Assembly (NCBI GenBank): GCA_035362935.1
Contig: DAOSEC010000030.1
Location: 1 to 17,567, forward strand
Direction of reading: 5' to 3'
Length of the DNA: 17,567 bases
From: DAOSEC01 sp035362935
Lineage (GTDB): Bacteria; Bacillota_I; Bacilli_A; ML615J-28; CAG-313
This document shows, in pieces, positions 8,338-15,946 of the stretch. The notes beneath the pieces are model-generated. The model had not been told where the DNA came from and made no database searches. It worked only from the letters and a program-made list of their open reading frames with translations. Position 1 is the first letter of the stretch. Every line of letters begins with the position of its first letter. Made by a program: the position numbers and the translations under genes.

Positions 8338-9819
8338 TTATAAGTAGAAAAATACCGTTAAAAAATGTAATAAGGTACCGACAATGCAAAACAAATGCCA
8401 GACCATATGGGTGAATTTAAATAGTTTTAATGCGTAGAATATTACTCCTACGGTATAACTGACCCCGCCAGCAATCAGTAACCCTAACCCAACATTTCCA
8501 AGTCTACCAATTTCACCAATGAAAAACATCACTGGTAACCATCCTAATGCAATGTATAAGGCAAGATGAAGTTTCGCAAACTTCTTAATCCAAATTACTT
8601 TGAGGGTGATTCCTGTAAGTGCTAAAAACCACATGACCAAAGCAACATATAACCCTGTGGATCCTTCTAATAGTAACAAAATAAATGGTGTATAACTACC
8701 AGCGATTAACACGTAGATACTCGCATGATCAAACCGACGAAATACTTGTTTCGCACTTCGTTTTAACGGAAGCGAATGATATAAGGTGCTCATTAAATAA
8801 AGCATAATGATCGAACACGCAAAGATCACGCCACTAACCAAATATCTTGGTTGATCGATTGCATTCATTCCTTTTATGATCAAAAACACCAAAGCAACAA
8901 TTCCAAGAACTGCTCCTGCACCATGACTGATTGCATTCGCGATTTCTTCACCCAAAGAATAAAACTTCGTTGGAGCAGGTTTGACTTTTTGTGGTTTTCT
9001 TCGCTTGATCACTGGGGGAATGACTCCCTCAAATAAATTACATTCTTGCGCATCCCTTAGGATTCTTCTTGCTTTCTTACTCAACAAATCACTGATCTTT
9101 CGTCCTTGATAAACAACTGTCTTTTCGCCTCTTAATAGCGTTTCATACTCAACATCTAAGATTGCCTTTGATGTTGTAATCTCATCCATGGAGGGTTTAA
9201 ACAAAGCATTTGCGAACACTGCTTCTTCTGCTGATTTGACTTTTACTCCACCAAATCCGATTTGTTTTAAATAAGTTAAAGAGTGTTCTGTAAATGCTTC
9301 ATCACATGCGTCAATCATCACTTTTTGATACTTCGCAGTATCAAGAATTATCTTTTCTTTGATGTAGTGTGCATGATTGAGTTTTGCATCCTTGCTGATT
9401 AGCATATCACTCATAATGCTCTGCAAGTCAATATATAGAGCCTCAACTCTGGCATAGCTTGCTATTTGACTAACTTTTTCCATTGAGGCAATCGTATCAA
9501 TTGAAGCAATGATAGAAAGTTCTCCAAAAGCACATTTTTGATTTGCTTCAAGCTCTCTTAATTTTAAGTTCATTTTGTTTAAGATTACAACATCTGTGTT
9601 TTGAATAAAAAACCCTTTGATTGCTTTACAATCGAGTTGTTCTAATGATTTTATCTCATCCTTTGGATGCAGATTATTCACTATGATGTATTTTTTTACT
9701 TCCTGTGGAAATATATTAATCTCAGCGATCCCGACAGTTAAAGGGAGAATATACGCATCCACTTTGTTGGAATGTAATGTCGTTGATGCTTGATTTATAA
9801 ATTGAATGGTACGTAACAT
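8338..9819 (-). CDS. Fusion of a degenerate CitE/HpcH-like domain with a hemolysin III (YqfA-like) membrane domain
   Basis: A 493-residue protein in two parts. Residues about 285-493 form a complete hemolysin III/YqfA (PAQR-like) domain with seven hydrophobic segments and the conserved metal-site residues: STLYH (His348), RFDHASIY (Asp364) and HMVWH (His471, His475). Residues 1-260 resemble the citrate lyase beta/HpcH aldolase family. The support is ASIDTIASMEKVSQIASY (104-121), QIGFGGVKVKSAEEAVFANALFKPS (186-210 in two blocks, GFGGVKVK and ANALFKPS), and the end GRKISDLLSKKARRILRDA. The expected Asp-Leu-Glu-Asp and the metal-binding Glu/Asp appear lost (IDT for IET, DLQ for the usual DL site), so this part is probably not catalytic. 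A basic, proline-rich linker (265-284) joins them. It follows the upstream gene by 13 nt, with AAAGGA as ribosome binding site. Function unknown. Confidence 0.8.
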   Translation of the reverse strand: MLRTIQFINQASTTLHSNKVDAYILPLTVGIAEINIFPQEVKKYIIVNNLHPKDEIKSLEQLDCKAIKGFFIQNTDVVILNKMNLKLRELEANQKCAFGELSIIASIDTIASMEKVSQIASYARVEALYIDLQSIMSDMLISKDAKLNHAHYIKEKIILDTAKYQKVMIDACDEAFTEHSLTYLKQIGFGGVKVKSAEEAVFANALFKPSMDEITTSKAILDVEYETLLRGEKTVVYQGRKISDLLSKKARRILRDAQECNLFEGVIPPVIKRRKPQKVKPAPTKFYSLGEEIANAISHGAGAVLGIVALVFLIIKGMNAIDQPRYLVSGVIFACSIIMLYLMSTLYHSLPLKRSAKQVFRRFDHASIYVLIAGSYTPFILLLLEGSTGLYVALVMWFLALTGITLKVIWIKKFAKLHLALYIALGWLPVMFFIGEIGRLGNVGLGLLIAGGVSYTVGVIFYALKLFKFTHMVWHLFCIVGTLLHFLTVFFYL

Positions 9820-9832
9820 AGTGGTTTCCTTT

Positions 9833-11236
9833 CTAAATTAGTCGTTTGTTTTGTTCAAAATCAAACAACTCAGATGCATCTTCTAACGTAATAGCCCACA
9901 ATCCAAAGGATCCTTTGTGTTCTTTACAAATACTCACAATATTATCAGTAATCGCATTTAATTCAATCATAGATAACGTCATTTGTTTTCTAGCAATCAC
10001 TTGGTAATGATATTCAATTCCTAAATATGTTTTAACAGGCAACTCAACATCATAGCTAGATGCTTGCATGATGGTTAATCCAAGGCGATTAATGTCCTTT
10101 ATCGCACTAAGATATGCTTCTTCGTTTTGAAAAAAGAAGCGAAAATACAAATCTCGGACATCAGTTAGATCGATTTCTTTGCTTAATACCTCCAACTTGT
10201 AGGATGTTATCATATATTCAAAATGGAAATCGTTTGGTAGTAAGTTATAAAATGCAATATGGCTCGAGTCAGGCATTACGTTATGAGTAATTGCTGCTTC
10301 ATCTATCCCCGCATCAATAAATTCTTCAATAATTTGAGGAATAATCACGTCGCTTCCAACATTAGATAGGTAAAAATAGCTATGAATATAACGATTGAAT
10401 AGATTGATGGTATATCCGATACATATAAACTTCATCGCAATCGAGTAATCGGTAATTGTGTTAATTGCCGATACCACGTTATTGACCCAACCATTTTCTT
10501 CAAAAACCTCTTCATTGTCAATTGGAATTTTGATTTTCACTTCTAGTAAAGTATCCGGTTCTAACAACTTAATCACCTTATGGGCCGATAAATCACAAGT
10601 GACTGATTCGTTAGGATTTGGGTAGTATGTCACTGGACGAACCGAATACACATTTGAGATCAGTGAAATTGCGGCTTGTTTACTTAAAAATGGATAGATG
10701 ACATTCGCAAAATGACGAAATCCATCCGCTAAGATATGGATTCTAGTAATCTCGTCTCCTTTGCTAATCAACCAAATTGATTGTTTGTGAGGAATAACAT
10801 CAATGATATCTTGATAAGCAATTTGTTTCTTTTTCTTCCAAATCGATGTCACAATCATTTCTGTTTGATTGTATTTGATGGTTCGACCAATTGTGAGGGA
10901 ATAAAATAGTAAACCAAACATCAATGTAATAAACGCAGATATATAAATACTAACATAAATCATTTGTTCAAATGGGTTTTCCTTGCTTAGACCCATAAAA
11001 ATAGAAAATACAAGTACAAATGTTGACGTACTCCATATAAAGTTAAAGCCTTCAAAATAAAGAGTTCTTGGAACGACAACAAAAGCCCCTGTCTTTTTGT
11101 CTTCTACAGGGATTTCGCTTACAAATATATTCTTTTTAGAACGACCTAGTTTTACAAAAAACACGGACATTAAGATAAAAAATATGACCAGTCCAAAGAT
11201 GGCAGAGGTCAAAAGTTCCAACACTTCACGACTCAT
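9833..11236 (-). CDS. Membrane protein with bacterial PH-like domain and possible RraB-like C-terminus
   Basis: Residue numbers refer to a 467-residue product starting at ATG 11236. I chose this start because AAGGAG (11244-11249) sits 7 nt before it, whereas the ATG 24 nt upstream has no ribosome binding site. Three hydrophobic segments occupy about residues 10-30, 62-82 and 91-114. A beta-rich stretch follows (about 117-185, ending in HILADGFRHF), like membrane-anchored bacterial PH domains. The middle (about 200-340) is unrecognised. The last 110 residues alternate strands and helices and end HKGSFGLW, which resembles the RNase E inhibitor RraB fold (YDGW end); this is a weak call. The gene begins the operon that continues with the hemolysin III fusion, so the two products probably act together at the membrane. 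Ends with TAG. Confidence 0.7.
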   Translation of the reverse strand: MSREVLELLTSAIFGLVIFFILMSVFFVKLGRSKKNIFVSEIPVEDKKTGAFVVVPRTLYFEGFNFIWSTSTFVLVFSIFMGLSKENPFEQMIYVSIYISAFITLMFGLLFYSLTIGRTIKYNQTEMIVTSIWKKKKQIAYQDIIDVIPHKQSIWLISKGDEITRIHILADGFRHFANVIYPFLSKQAAISLISNVYSVRPVTYYPNPNESVTCDLSAHKVIKLLEPDTLLEVKIKIPIDNEEVFEENGWVNNVVSAINTITDYSIAMKFICIGYTINLFNRYIHSYFYLSNVGSDVIIPQIIEEFIDAGIDEAAITHNVMPDSSHIAFYNLLPNDFHFEYMITSYKLEVLSKEIDLTDVRDLYFRFFFQNEEAYLSAIKDINRLGLTIMQASSYDVELPVKTYLGIEYHYQVIARKQMTLSMIELNAITDNIVSICKEHKGSFGLWAITLEDASELFDFEQNKRLI

Positions 11237-11243
11237 GGATAAG

Positions 11244-11249
11244 CTCCTT
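11244..11249 (-). promoter_or_regulatory. Ribosome binding site that decides the start at 11236
   Basis: AAGGAG on the minus strand, 7 nt before ATG 11234-11236. The alternative ATG at 11258-11260 has no Shine-Dalgarno-like sequence and lies upstream of this site, so it is unlikely to be used. Confidence 0.75.
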
Positions 11250-11269
11250 CTTGATTGCATTTCTAAAAC

Positions 11270-11300
11270 TTATTTTACGCTAAAATAACCCATTAGTCAA
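11270..11300 (-). promoter_or_regulatory. Promoter of the PH-like/hemolysin III operon with overlapping palindrome
   Basis: TTGACT (11300-11295) and TAAAAT (11277-11272) on the minus strand are 17 nt apart, each one base from consensus. A perfect inverted repeat, TTATTTTA-CGC-TAAAATAA (11270-11288), covers the -10 box and the adjacent spacer, a typical repressor site position. Its centre contains TACGCTA, also found in the arms of the polC dyad. Confidence 0.6.
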
Positions 11301-11325
11301 CACAAAAGGCAAGTTGATTTGGCTT

Positions 11326-11359
11326 AAAAAAACCGATTTACCCTAAGATAAATCGGTTT
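11326..11359 (-). terminator. Intrinsic terminator of the glycosyl hydrolase lipoprotein gene
   Basis: A perfect 11-bp stem (11330-11340 with 11349-11359) and an 8-nt loop begin 8 nt after the stop codon. On the minus strand they are followed by a T run (A run at 11326-11332). Strong Rho-independent terminator. Confidence 0.85.
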
Positions 11360-11367
11360 CAAAGATG

Positions 11368-14007
11368 CTATTCCACTAAATTTGAAATGTAATTTAATTG
11401 CCCTAACAATCTCGTTTTAATCGTTTGATTGCTAATTTTCGCGATTTCAAGTTGAAGCTGATCAAGCAATCCTTGATAGTTTGCATCTTCGCCATATGCT
11501 AGTCCTGTGTTCGCAAGACTCATTATGGTTGCGTAGTTAAAGGATGTATCTTTTAAAGAATAAAAGTATTCTATCTTATCCAACAAATCTAGCAAGTATG
11601 CCTTTGAAATTGCTTCATTTGATGCATTTGGAAGTGCACTGTAGTGTCTTGCTAGTAATGTCATACTACTTGTTAAGGCAGGATTTCCAAACATCGTCTT
11701 ACTCGAGAAACGCGTCCATCCGTTTGCATAAAGTCGGTTAATCGCATCGATTTGATACGCAGCCGCACCACCATTTCCACCATCGTTTTCAGGGAAAATT
11801 CCAGCATTGATCAATGCTTCATCACCAACTACTCCCATCATCGTTGATAGGGTTGTAACAACATAATTTAAGTTTCCACTATAGATCATTGGTTCTAGCT
11901 CATCAACCCAACCACGTGTAATCCAATATTCCCAATTTTGAAGATATGTAGTTCTTGCTATATTCGGATTTGGCATGACTGCTGCTGAAATTGAAATTCC
12001 AGGTCTTGCTGTTTTGATTGTTGTTGATAACATTTCTACGGTATCGGTTAAAGTTTGCATTTTAAACGCTAGCCAAGCCGTACGAACTGCTTGCGAAGTA
12101 CGGATTAATGTTTTAAAGTCACCTGTTAAATTTTCATGTTCCATAAATGCATCGATGAATGTTTGTGTATATCCAGAATCATTAATCGCAGATGGATTGG
12201 TAATTTCACCACTAAAGGTGTGTAAGTTTCCATTTGGGTAGCGAATAAAATCATACTCTACGCCATCTAGTTCATAGTTTGATGCCAACTCGTGAAACAC
12301 GTTGTATAAAAAAGTTTGAACATCTGGGTTTGATATGTCTAAGAAATGCATTCCACCAAAACTAGTGCTTCCATGATAAGATAACGTTGCCCAACCACGT
12401 TCACTGTAAAACGATGGTAAGAATCCATCTCCAGCAATTAGTGTGTTGGTCCAAGCATATACTTCAATTCCGCGTTTGTGTGCTTCTGCGATAAATGCTT
12501 CTAAATAATCTTTATACCCAGTGTAGGTGTGAAATCCTGATAAGGACTGAACTAAAAAATCACTCTTATAAACAGAATATCCACCAAAGTTTGTATTTAA
12601 GTATACGCGGTTAAATCCCATTTCTTTGACTTTGTTTAACAAAAGTTGTACTTGAGTTAGATTGCTTTCGGTATAACTACCAGAACGCAGTGGATAATGC
12701 CAGAAGGATTTGACTCCAACAGGAACCGATTCTACAAGCAAATAATCAATATCAAGTAGTAAATTTTTCGCTGCGATTTCTTCTGTGAACGAATACTCAA
12801 GCGCTAATGCATTGTATGTTTGAATGACAGAACTCATTTTCGCAACAATTGCTTGATAGTCAAGAGGAATTAATTGATTGTTGTATTTGTCAGCAATCTT
12901 TAACATCGTTTCATGAATGGTGATACCAAGTCCAATCACACTAGATACATTTGGATCACGATACACAGTTGCTGATTTTTGACTCGCACGATATATGATA
13001 TAGTCACCCATAGAAATTGTATTTTGAAGATAGGTTGCTGTTGAGGAATGACCCGATAGAATAAATCCTCCACTTGGTAAACTGACCAACACACCTTTTT
13101 CAATCACAATCCCACTTGCATCAACCGCTACTTCATATCCGTAAATATTACGTTGATAAATGTTTGTTGCATCGTAATAATGAATTTGGTCGGCTTGACG
13201 GAATCCTCCGGAAAAAATGTTAGTGATTGTTGTTAATACACTTGTTTCAAAATTGATTTGATCCTTTAAAATCGATGATGGCAACATCGATGGATACGTT
13301 AAACTACTTACATAAGTAGTATACTGAATTCGTTCTGTTGGGTCAGTATCTTTCATGTATAACGCAAAGACTTCGGTGTCGTTCCAAACAAACGTTACAT
13401 CTTTATCCCATCCTATAAACTCAAATCCAAGTCTAGTAGGAGATGTTGGTAATACTGCCGAAAATCCTTCTTTCACCGATTGGGTATCAATAATGGTCCC
13501 ATCATGATCTTTAAACGTTACGGTATAATAGGTATAAATTACTTCATAAATTGGTTTCACATCTAAATTAGATAAAATTTCGTCAAACTCGTTGTCCCAA
13601 CCAATAAAGGTAAATCCAGTTCTAACTGGTGCAGTTGGAGCAGTCACTCCTTCTCCGGGAGATACTGTGAAAGAAGCAATCACTTGATTGTTGTGGTTAA
13701 AAAATCGAACAGTATAGGTTACTGGGACTTCATCTTGCGTATACACTGCGGTTACTACAAGATTGCTTTGAACATTGTCAAAACTTTTATCCCAACCTGT
13801 AAAGGTATACCCTGTTTTCACTGGTGCAGTTGGGGCAGTTGCATTCATTCCTTCTTCAACCGCAACAGATGCGATCAAGACATTATCGCTATCATAAAAG
13901 GATACCGTATAATACACGGTTTCATCGATTGGAGGATTCACCTCACAACCAACAAACACAAAAGCAAAACTTATTAAAAGTAAACTGATTCGAATCATTT
14001 GTTTCAT
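11368..14007 (-). CDS. Lipoprotein with three InlB-type repeats and a GHL10 (DUF187) glycosyl hydrolase-like domain
   Basis: An 879-residue surface protein. A signal peptide ends at GC with Cys21 as probable lipid-attached residue, although the lipobox (FVGC) is not perfect. Three tandem repeats of about 60-65 residues (about 32-92, 97-157, 160-218) each carry a TVxF start, APTAP or PTSP, and GFxFIGWD or GYTFTGWD; this is the Listeria-Bacteroides (InlB B) repeat. A domain at about 285-335 has GGFILSGHS, often seen ahead of GHL10 domains. The GHL10 (family 10-like) barrel starts near 434 (FWHYPLR) and includes YAWTN and DGVEYDFIRYP (581-591), typical of putative carbohydrate hydrolases of this family. 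The substrate is unknown. AGGAG 8 nt before ATG 14007 supports the start; a second ATG three codons in is possible. It has its own promoter and terminator. Confidence 0.88.
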   Translation of the reverse strand: MKQMIRISLLLISFAFVFVGCEVNPPIDETVYYTVSFYDSDNVLIASVAVEEGMNATAPTAPVKTGYTFTGWDKSFDNVQSNLVVTAVYTQDEVPVTYTVRFFNHNNQVIASFTVSPGEGVTAPTAPVRTGFTFIGWDNEFDEILSNLDVKPIYEVIYTYYTVTFKDHDGTIIDTQSVKEGFSAVLPTSPTRLGFEFIGWDKDVTFVWNDTEVFALYMKDTDPTERIQYTTYVSSLTYPSMLPSSILKDQINFETSVLTTITNIFSGGFRQADQIHYYDATNIYQRNIYGYEVAVDASGIVIEKGVLVSLPSGGFILSGHSSTATYLQNTISMGDYIIYRASQKSATVYRDPNVSSVIGLGITIHETMLKIADKYNNQLIPLDYQAIVAKMSSVIQTYNALALEYSFTEEIAAKNLLLDIDYLLVESVPVGVKSFWHYPLRSGSYTESNLTQVQLLLNKVKEMGFNRVYLNTNFGGYSVYKSDFLVQSLSGFHTYTGYKDYLEAFIAEAHKRGIEVYAWTNTLIAGDGFLPSFYSERGWATLSYHGSTSFGGMHFLDISNPDVQTFLYNVFHELASNYELDGVEYDFIRYPNGNLHTFSGEITNPSAINDSGYTQTFIDAFMEHENLTGDFKTLIRTSQAVRTAWLAFKMQTLTDTVEMLSTTIKTARPGISISAAVMPNPNIARTTYLQNWEYWITRGWVDELEPMIYSGNLNYVVTTLSTMMGVVGDEALINAGIFPENDGGNGGAAAYQIDAINRLYANGWTRFSSKTMFGNPALTSSMTLLARHYSALPNASNEAISKAYLLDLLDKIEYFYSLKDTSFNYATIMSLANTGLAYGEDANYQGLLDQLQLEIAKISNQTIKTRLLGQLNYISNLVE

Positions 14008-14051
14008 TTTTTATTCTCCTACATCTCTAAAAATTACAAAAAATCTATCCT

Positions 14052-14080
14052 ATTATAACACATTTCATCCGTTTTTACAA
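14052..14080 (-). promoter_or_regulatory. Promoter of the glycosyl hydrolase lipoprotein gene
   Basis: TTGTAA (14080-14075) and a perfect TATAAT (14057-14052) on the minus strand are 17 nt apart. The -10 box is preceded by TGT (extended -10). It diverges from the DUF2249-RIC promoter about 40 nt away. Confidence 0.7.
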
Positions 14081-14118
14081 TACTTTATTTCCCATAATGA
14101 CATAATTTATAACTTCAT

Positions 14119-14147
14119 TTGATATATAATTCATTATATCATAAAAT
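14119..14147 (+). promoter_or_regulatory. Promoter and palindromic operator of the DUF2249-RIC operon
   Basis: TTGATA (14119-14124) and TAAAAT (14142-14147) are 17 nt apart. An inverted repeat, TGATATA (14120-14126) and TATATCA (14135-14141), overlaps the -35 box and fills the spacer up to the -10 box, so a bound dimer would block RNA polymerase. RIC genes in other bacteria are often repressed by NsrR (an Rrf2-family NO sensor) or controlled by Fnr-type regulators. The dyad does not match the well-known consensus of either closely, so the regulator is unassigned. Confidence 0.6.
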
Positions 14148-14202
14148 ATAGATGTACACAGGTGTGATACAAATTATTATATATCGAAAGGATTTCATCT
14201 TT

Positions 14203-14442
14203 ATGCCAAATATCATTACCAAAATAGAAGCATATACGATCCCACCAAAAAACCGACATGCGACTATTTTCCAAACATATCACGATTTACTTCCAAATCA
14301 GTCATTTGAACTGATTAACGATTACGATCCACTTCCACTCTACTATCAATTTCAAGCACAGTTTAGTGGACAGTTTTCATGGGAATACTTAGAAAAAGGA
14401 CCGGACATGTTCCGTGTTCTCATAACAAAAATTGAACTTTAG
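14203..14442 (+). CDS. DUF2249 small protein
   Basis: A 79-residue soluble protein. I placed the start at ATG 14203 (MPNIITKIEAY) because AAAGGA lies at 14187-14192, 10 nt before it, and family similarity begins there. An earlier in-frame ATG at 14152 would start within about 5 nt of the predicted transcription start and adds an unrelated hydrophobic stretch. The core (PPKNRHATIFQTYHDLLPNQ, then INDYDPLPLYYQF) has the DUF2249 pattern: an opening with R-H-x-x-I-F, an aspartate-proline-P-L-Y-Y turn, and FSWEYLEKGPDMFRVLI at the end. DUF2249 proteins have a TusA/SirA-like fold, and in many bacteria lie next to or are fused with hemerythrin or NO/nitrite-stress genes; their biochemical role is not settled. 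The RIC gene begins 10 nt after its TAG stop. Confidence 0.8.
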   Translation: MPNIITKIEAYTIPPKNRHATIFQTYHDLLPNQSFELINDYDPLPLYYQFQAQFSGQFSWEYLEKGPDMFRVLITKIEL

Positions 14443-14446
14443 GAGG
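14441..14446 (+). promoter_or_regulatory. Ribosome binding site of the RIC gene overlapping the upstream stop
   Basis: AGGAGG begins inside the TAG stop of the DUF2249 gene and lies 6 nt before ATG 14453. It decides this start over the in-frame TTG at 14432, which lies upstream of the site. It implies translational coupling of the two genes. Confidence 0.85.
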
Positions 14447-14452
14447 ATTGAA

Positions 14453-15160
14453 ATGAAACAAATCAGTGTCAATGATACGATTGGATCAATTGTAAATACC
14501 TTTCCTACAGCAGCCAACGTGTTTAAGCATCATAAAATTGACTATTGCTGTGGTGGAGATCGTTTTCTAATCGAAGCAATCGTAGAACAAAAATTAAGTG
14601 AGGAGAAAGTATTAGCCGACTTGAATCAAGCATATCTTGCATTTCAATCAGCAAGTCAAAATCATGGAACAAATTGGCTTATCGCCCCCATCGATCAACT
14701 CGTAACTCATATTCTTAATACTCATCATGCATATCTTTATGTAGCATTACCAAAATTATCAGAATTAACAACAAAAATCTTACGAGCACATGGAACCAAT
14801 CATCCAGAATTAAGTAAAGTACATAAGTTATTCCATCAACTTAAAGCTGAACTTGATTCTCATTTGATCAAAGAAGAAACGATCCAATATCCGGCAATCG
14901 AAGCCTATCTAGCAACAGGTTCGTTAGAACAACTCAAACAAGCAGTTGAAGTAATCAAAGAGCTATCCGATGAACATACTGGCGCAGGAGACGTGCTAAA
15001 AACGCTTCGCGATATTACAAAAGATTATTTGGTACCAGAGGATGGATGTAACACTTACCATACAACTTACCGGTTATTAGAAGAACTTGAATCGGATATG
15101 TTCACCCATATTCATCTCGAAAATAACATTCTTTTCAAACGATTAGAAAATAGTCTATAA
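14453..15160 (+). CDS. scdA: Di-iron iron-sulfur cluster repair protein RIC (ScdA/YtfE type)
   Basis: A 235-residue cytoplasmic protein of the RIC family, which restores iron-sulfur clusters damaged by nitric oxide or oxidants, using a hemerythrin-like di-iron site. The N-terminal ScdA_N domain (1-60) has the conserved FKHHKIDYCCGG with Cys32-Cys33. The C-terminal hemerythrin-like four-helix domain (about 80-235) supplies the metal ligands in order: HILNTHH, AHGTNH, LDSHLIKEE, DEHTGAGD, and HIHLENNILF, matching the His/Glu set of E. coli YtfE. Length is normal. It is the second gene after DUF2249, behind a promoter with a repressor-like dyad, and is closed by a bidirectional terminator. The pair is therefore a stress-response operon. 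Confident in the family; the inducing signal (NO or peroxide) is inferred from relatives. Confidence 0.94.
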   Translation: MKQISVNDTIGSIVNTFPTAANVFKHHKIDYCCGGDRFLIEAIVEQKLSEEKVLADLNQAYLAFQSASQNHGTNWLIAPIDQLVTHILNTHHAYLYVALPKLSELTTKILRAHGTNHPELSKVHKLFHQLKAELDSHLIKEETIQYPAIEAYLATGSLEQLKQAVEVIKELSDEHTGAGDVLKTLRDITKDYLVPEDGCNTYHTTYRLLEELESDMFTHIHLENNILFKRLENSL

Positions 15161-15170
15161 AAAAGAAAAG

Positions 15171-15203
15171 AGGAAGCAATTTGATGGAATTGCTTCCTTT
15201 TTT
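15171..15203. terminator. Bidirectional terminator between the RIC and transporter genes
   Basis: A perfect 10-bp stem (15172-15181 with 15188-15197) and a 6-nt loop lie between the convergent genes. A T run follows on the plus strand (15198-15203). The plus strand before the stem is A-rich, giving a U-rich tail on the minus strand too. It can serve the RIC gene and the transporter. Confidence 0.85.
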
Positions 15204-15205
15204 CA

Positions 15206-15946
15206 TTATGCCCATAATACCCAAATAAGTAGATATCCTGTTAAAACAGCTGCTAAGGTAAATGGTATCCCTAATTTCATAAATTGTTTCGCACTGACTT
15301 CGTAACCTTCTCTTCGTAAGATTCCTATACCAGTAATGTTCGCACTCGCACCAATTGGTGTCAAGTTTCCGCCAAGCGTAGCTCCAATTAACAATCCAAA
15401 GTATAGTAAGTATGGTTCAATCCCAAGCGATAATGAGATTGCCCCCATAACTGGTAACATGGTTGCAACATACGGGATGTTATCAATAAATGCTGAGAAC
15501 AAGACAGAAACAAAGACTACAATCGTGAAGATCGCAAATACGTTTCCTTGTGAAATCGATTGAATCAAACGGCTGATCTCGTCAATGATACCAGCTTCTT
15601 TGATTCCAGCGATAACAACAAACAACCCTGCAAGTAAAAGTATTGTAAAATAATCAATTTCTTTGATGTTTTCTACAATAGAACTCACACTCTTCATTCG
15701 AATCATCTTATAGATAAATCCAATCACCATAATACTCATACAAATAATCCCATTGATTTCATGAGGAGTATTAGGGATAAAGGATGCAACAATCAAGGCT
15801 ACAATCATCCCTACAAGCATCACAGATGGAAAATATTCGGTAACTTGAGTCAATTCTCCAACTTCTACTTTAGCTTTTTCTTTTCGGAAAACAAGTAGTA
15901 AAATTGATGTTGCTGCAATTGCTCCAATTTGAACGACAAAGAACAA
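15206..15946 (-). CDS. ArsB/NhaD-type ion transporter, C-terminal half
   Basis: The second half of an ion transporter of the ArsB/NhaD (IT superfamily) type: 246 residues if started at TTG 15944-15946. It contains about six membrane segments and the second structural repeat: DYFTILLLAG, SAFIDNIPYVATMLPV (151-166) and the discontinuous-helix motif NLTPIGASANI (194-204). It is in the same frame as the preceding half, separated only by one TGA codon. Together they make 420 residues, the usual length for one transporter. AAGGAAG at 15954-15960 could drive reinitiation at the TTG. Alternatives are readthrough of TGA, a sequencing error, or a nonfunctional remnant. No further in-frame damage is visible, so a long-dead gene is unlikely. 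The substrate (Na+/H+, arsenite or a dicarboxylate) cannot be read from the sequence. Confidence 0.7.
   Translation of the reverse strand: MFFVVQIGAIAATSILLLVFRKEKAKVEVGELTQVTEYFPSVMLVGMIVALIVASFIPNTPHEINGIICMSIMVIGFIYKMIRMKSVSSIVENIKEIDYFTILLLAGLFVVIAGIKEAGIIDEISRLIQSISQGNVFAIFTIVVFVSVLFSAFIDNIPYVATMLPVMGAISLSLGIEPYLLYFGLLIGATLGGNLTPIGASANITGIGILRREGYEVSAKQFMKLGIPFTLAAVLTGYLLIWVLWA

Noticed and set aside
11237..11260. ATG 11258-11260 as start of the PH-like membrane protein
   Set aside because: No ribosome binding site upstream; AAGGAG lies downstream of it and 7 nt before ATG 11236.
14152..14202. Longer start for the DUF2249 gene at ATG 14152
   Set aside because: It lies almost on the predicted transcription start, lacks a ribosome binding site, and the extra residues are unlike the family.
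14432..14452. TTG start at 14432 for the RIC gene
   Set aside because: The AGGAGG at 14441-14446 lies downstream of it and points to ATG 14453, where family similarity begins.
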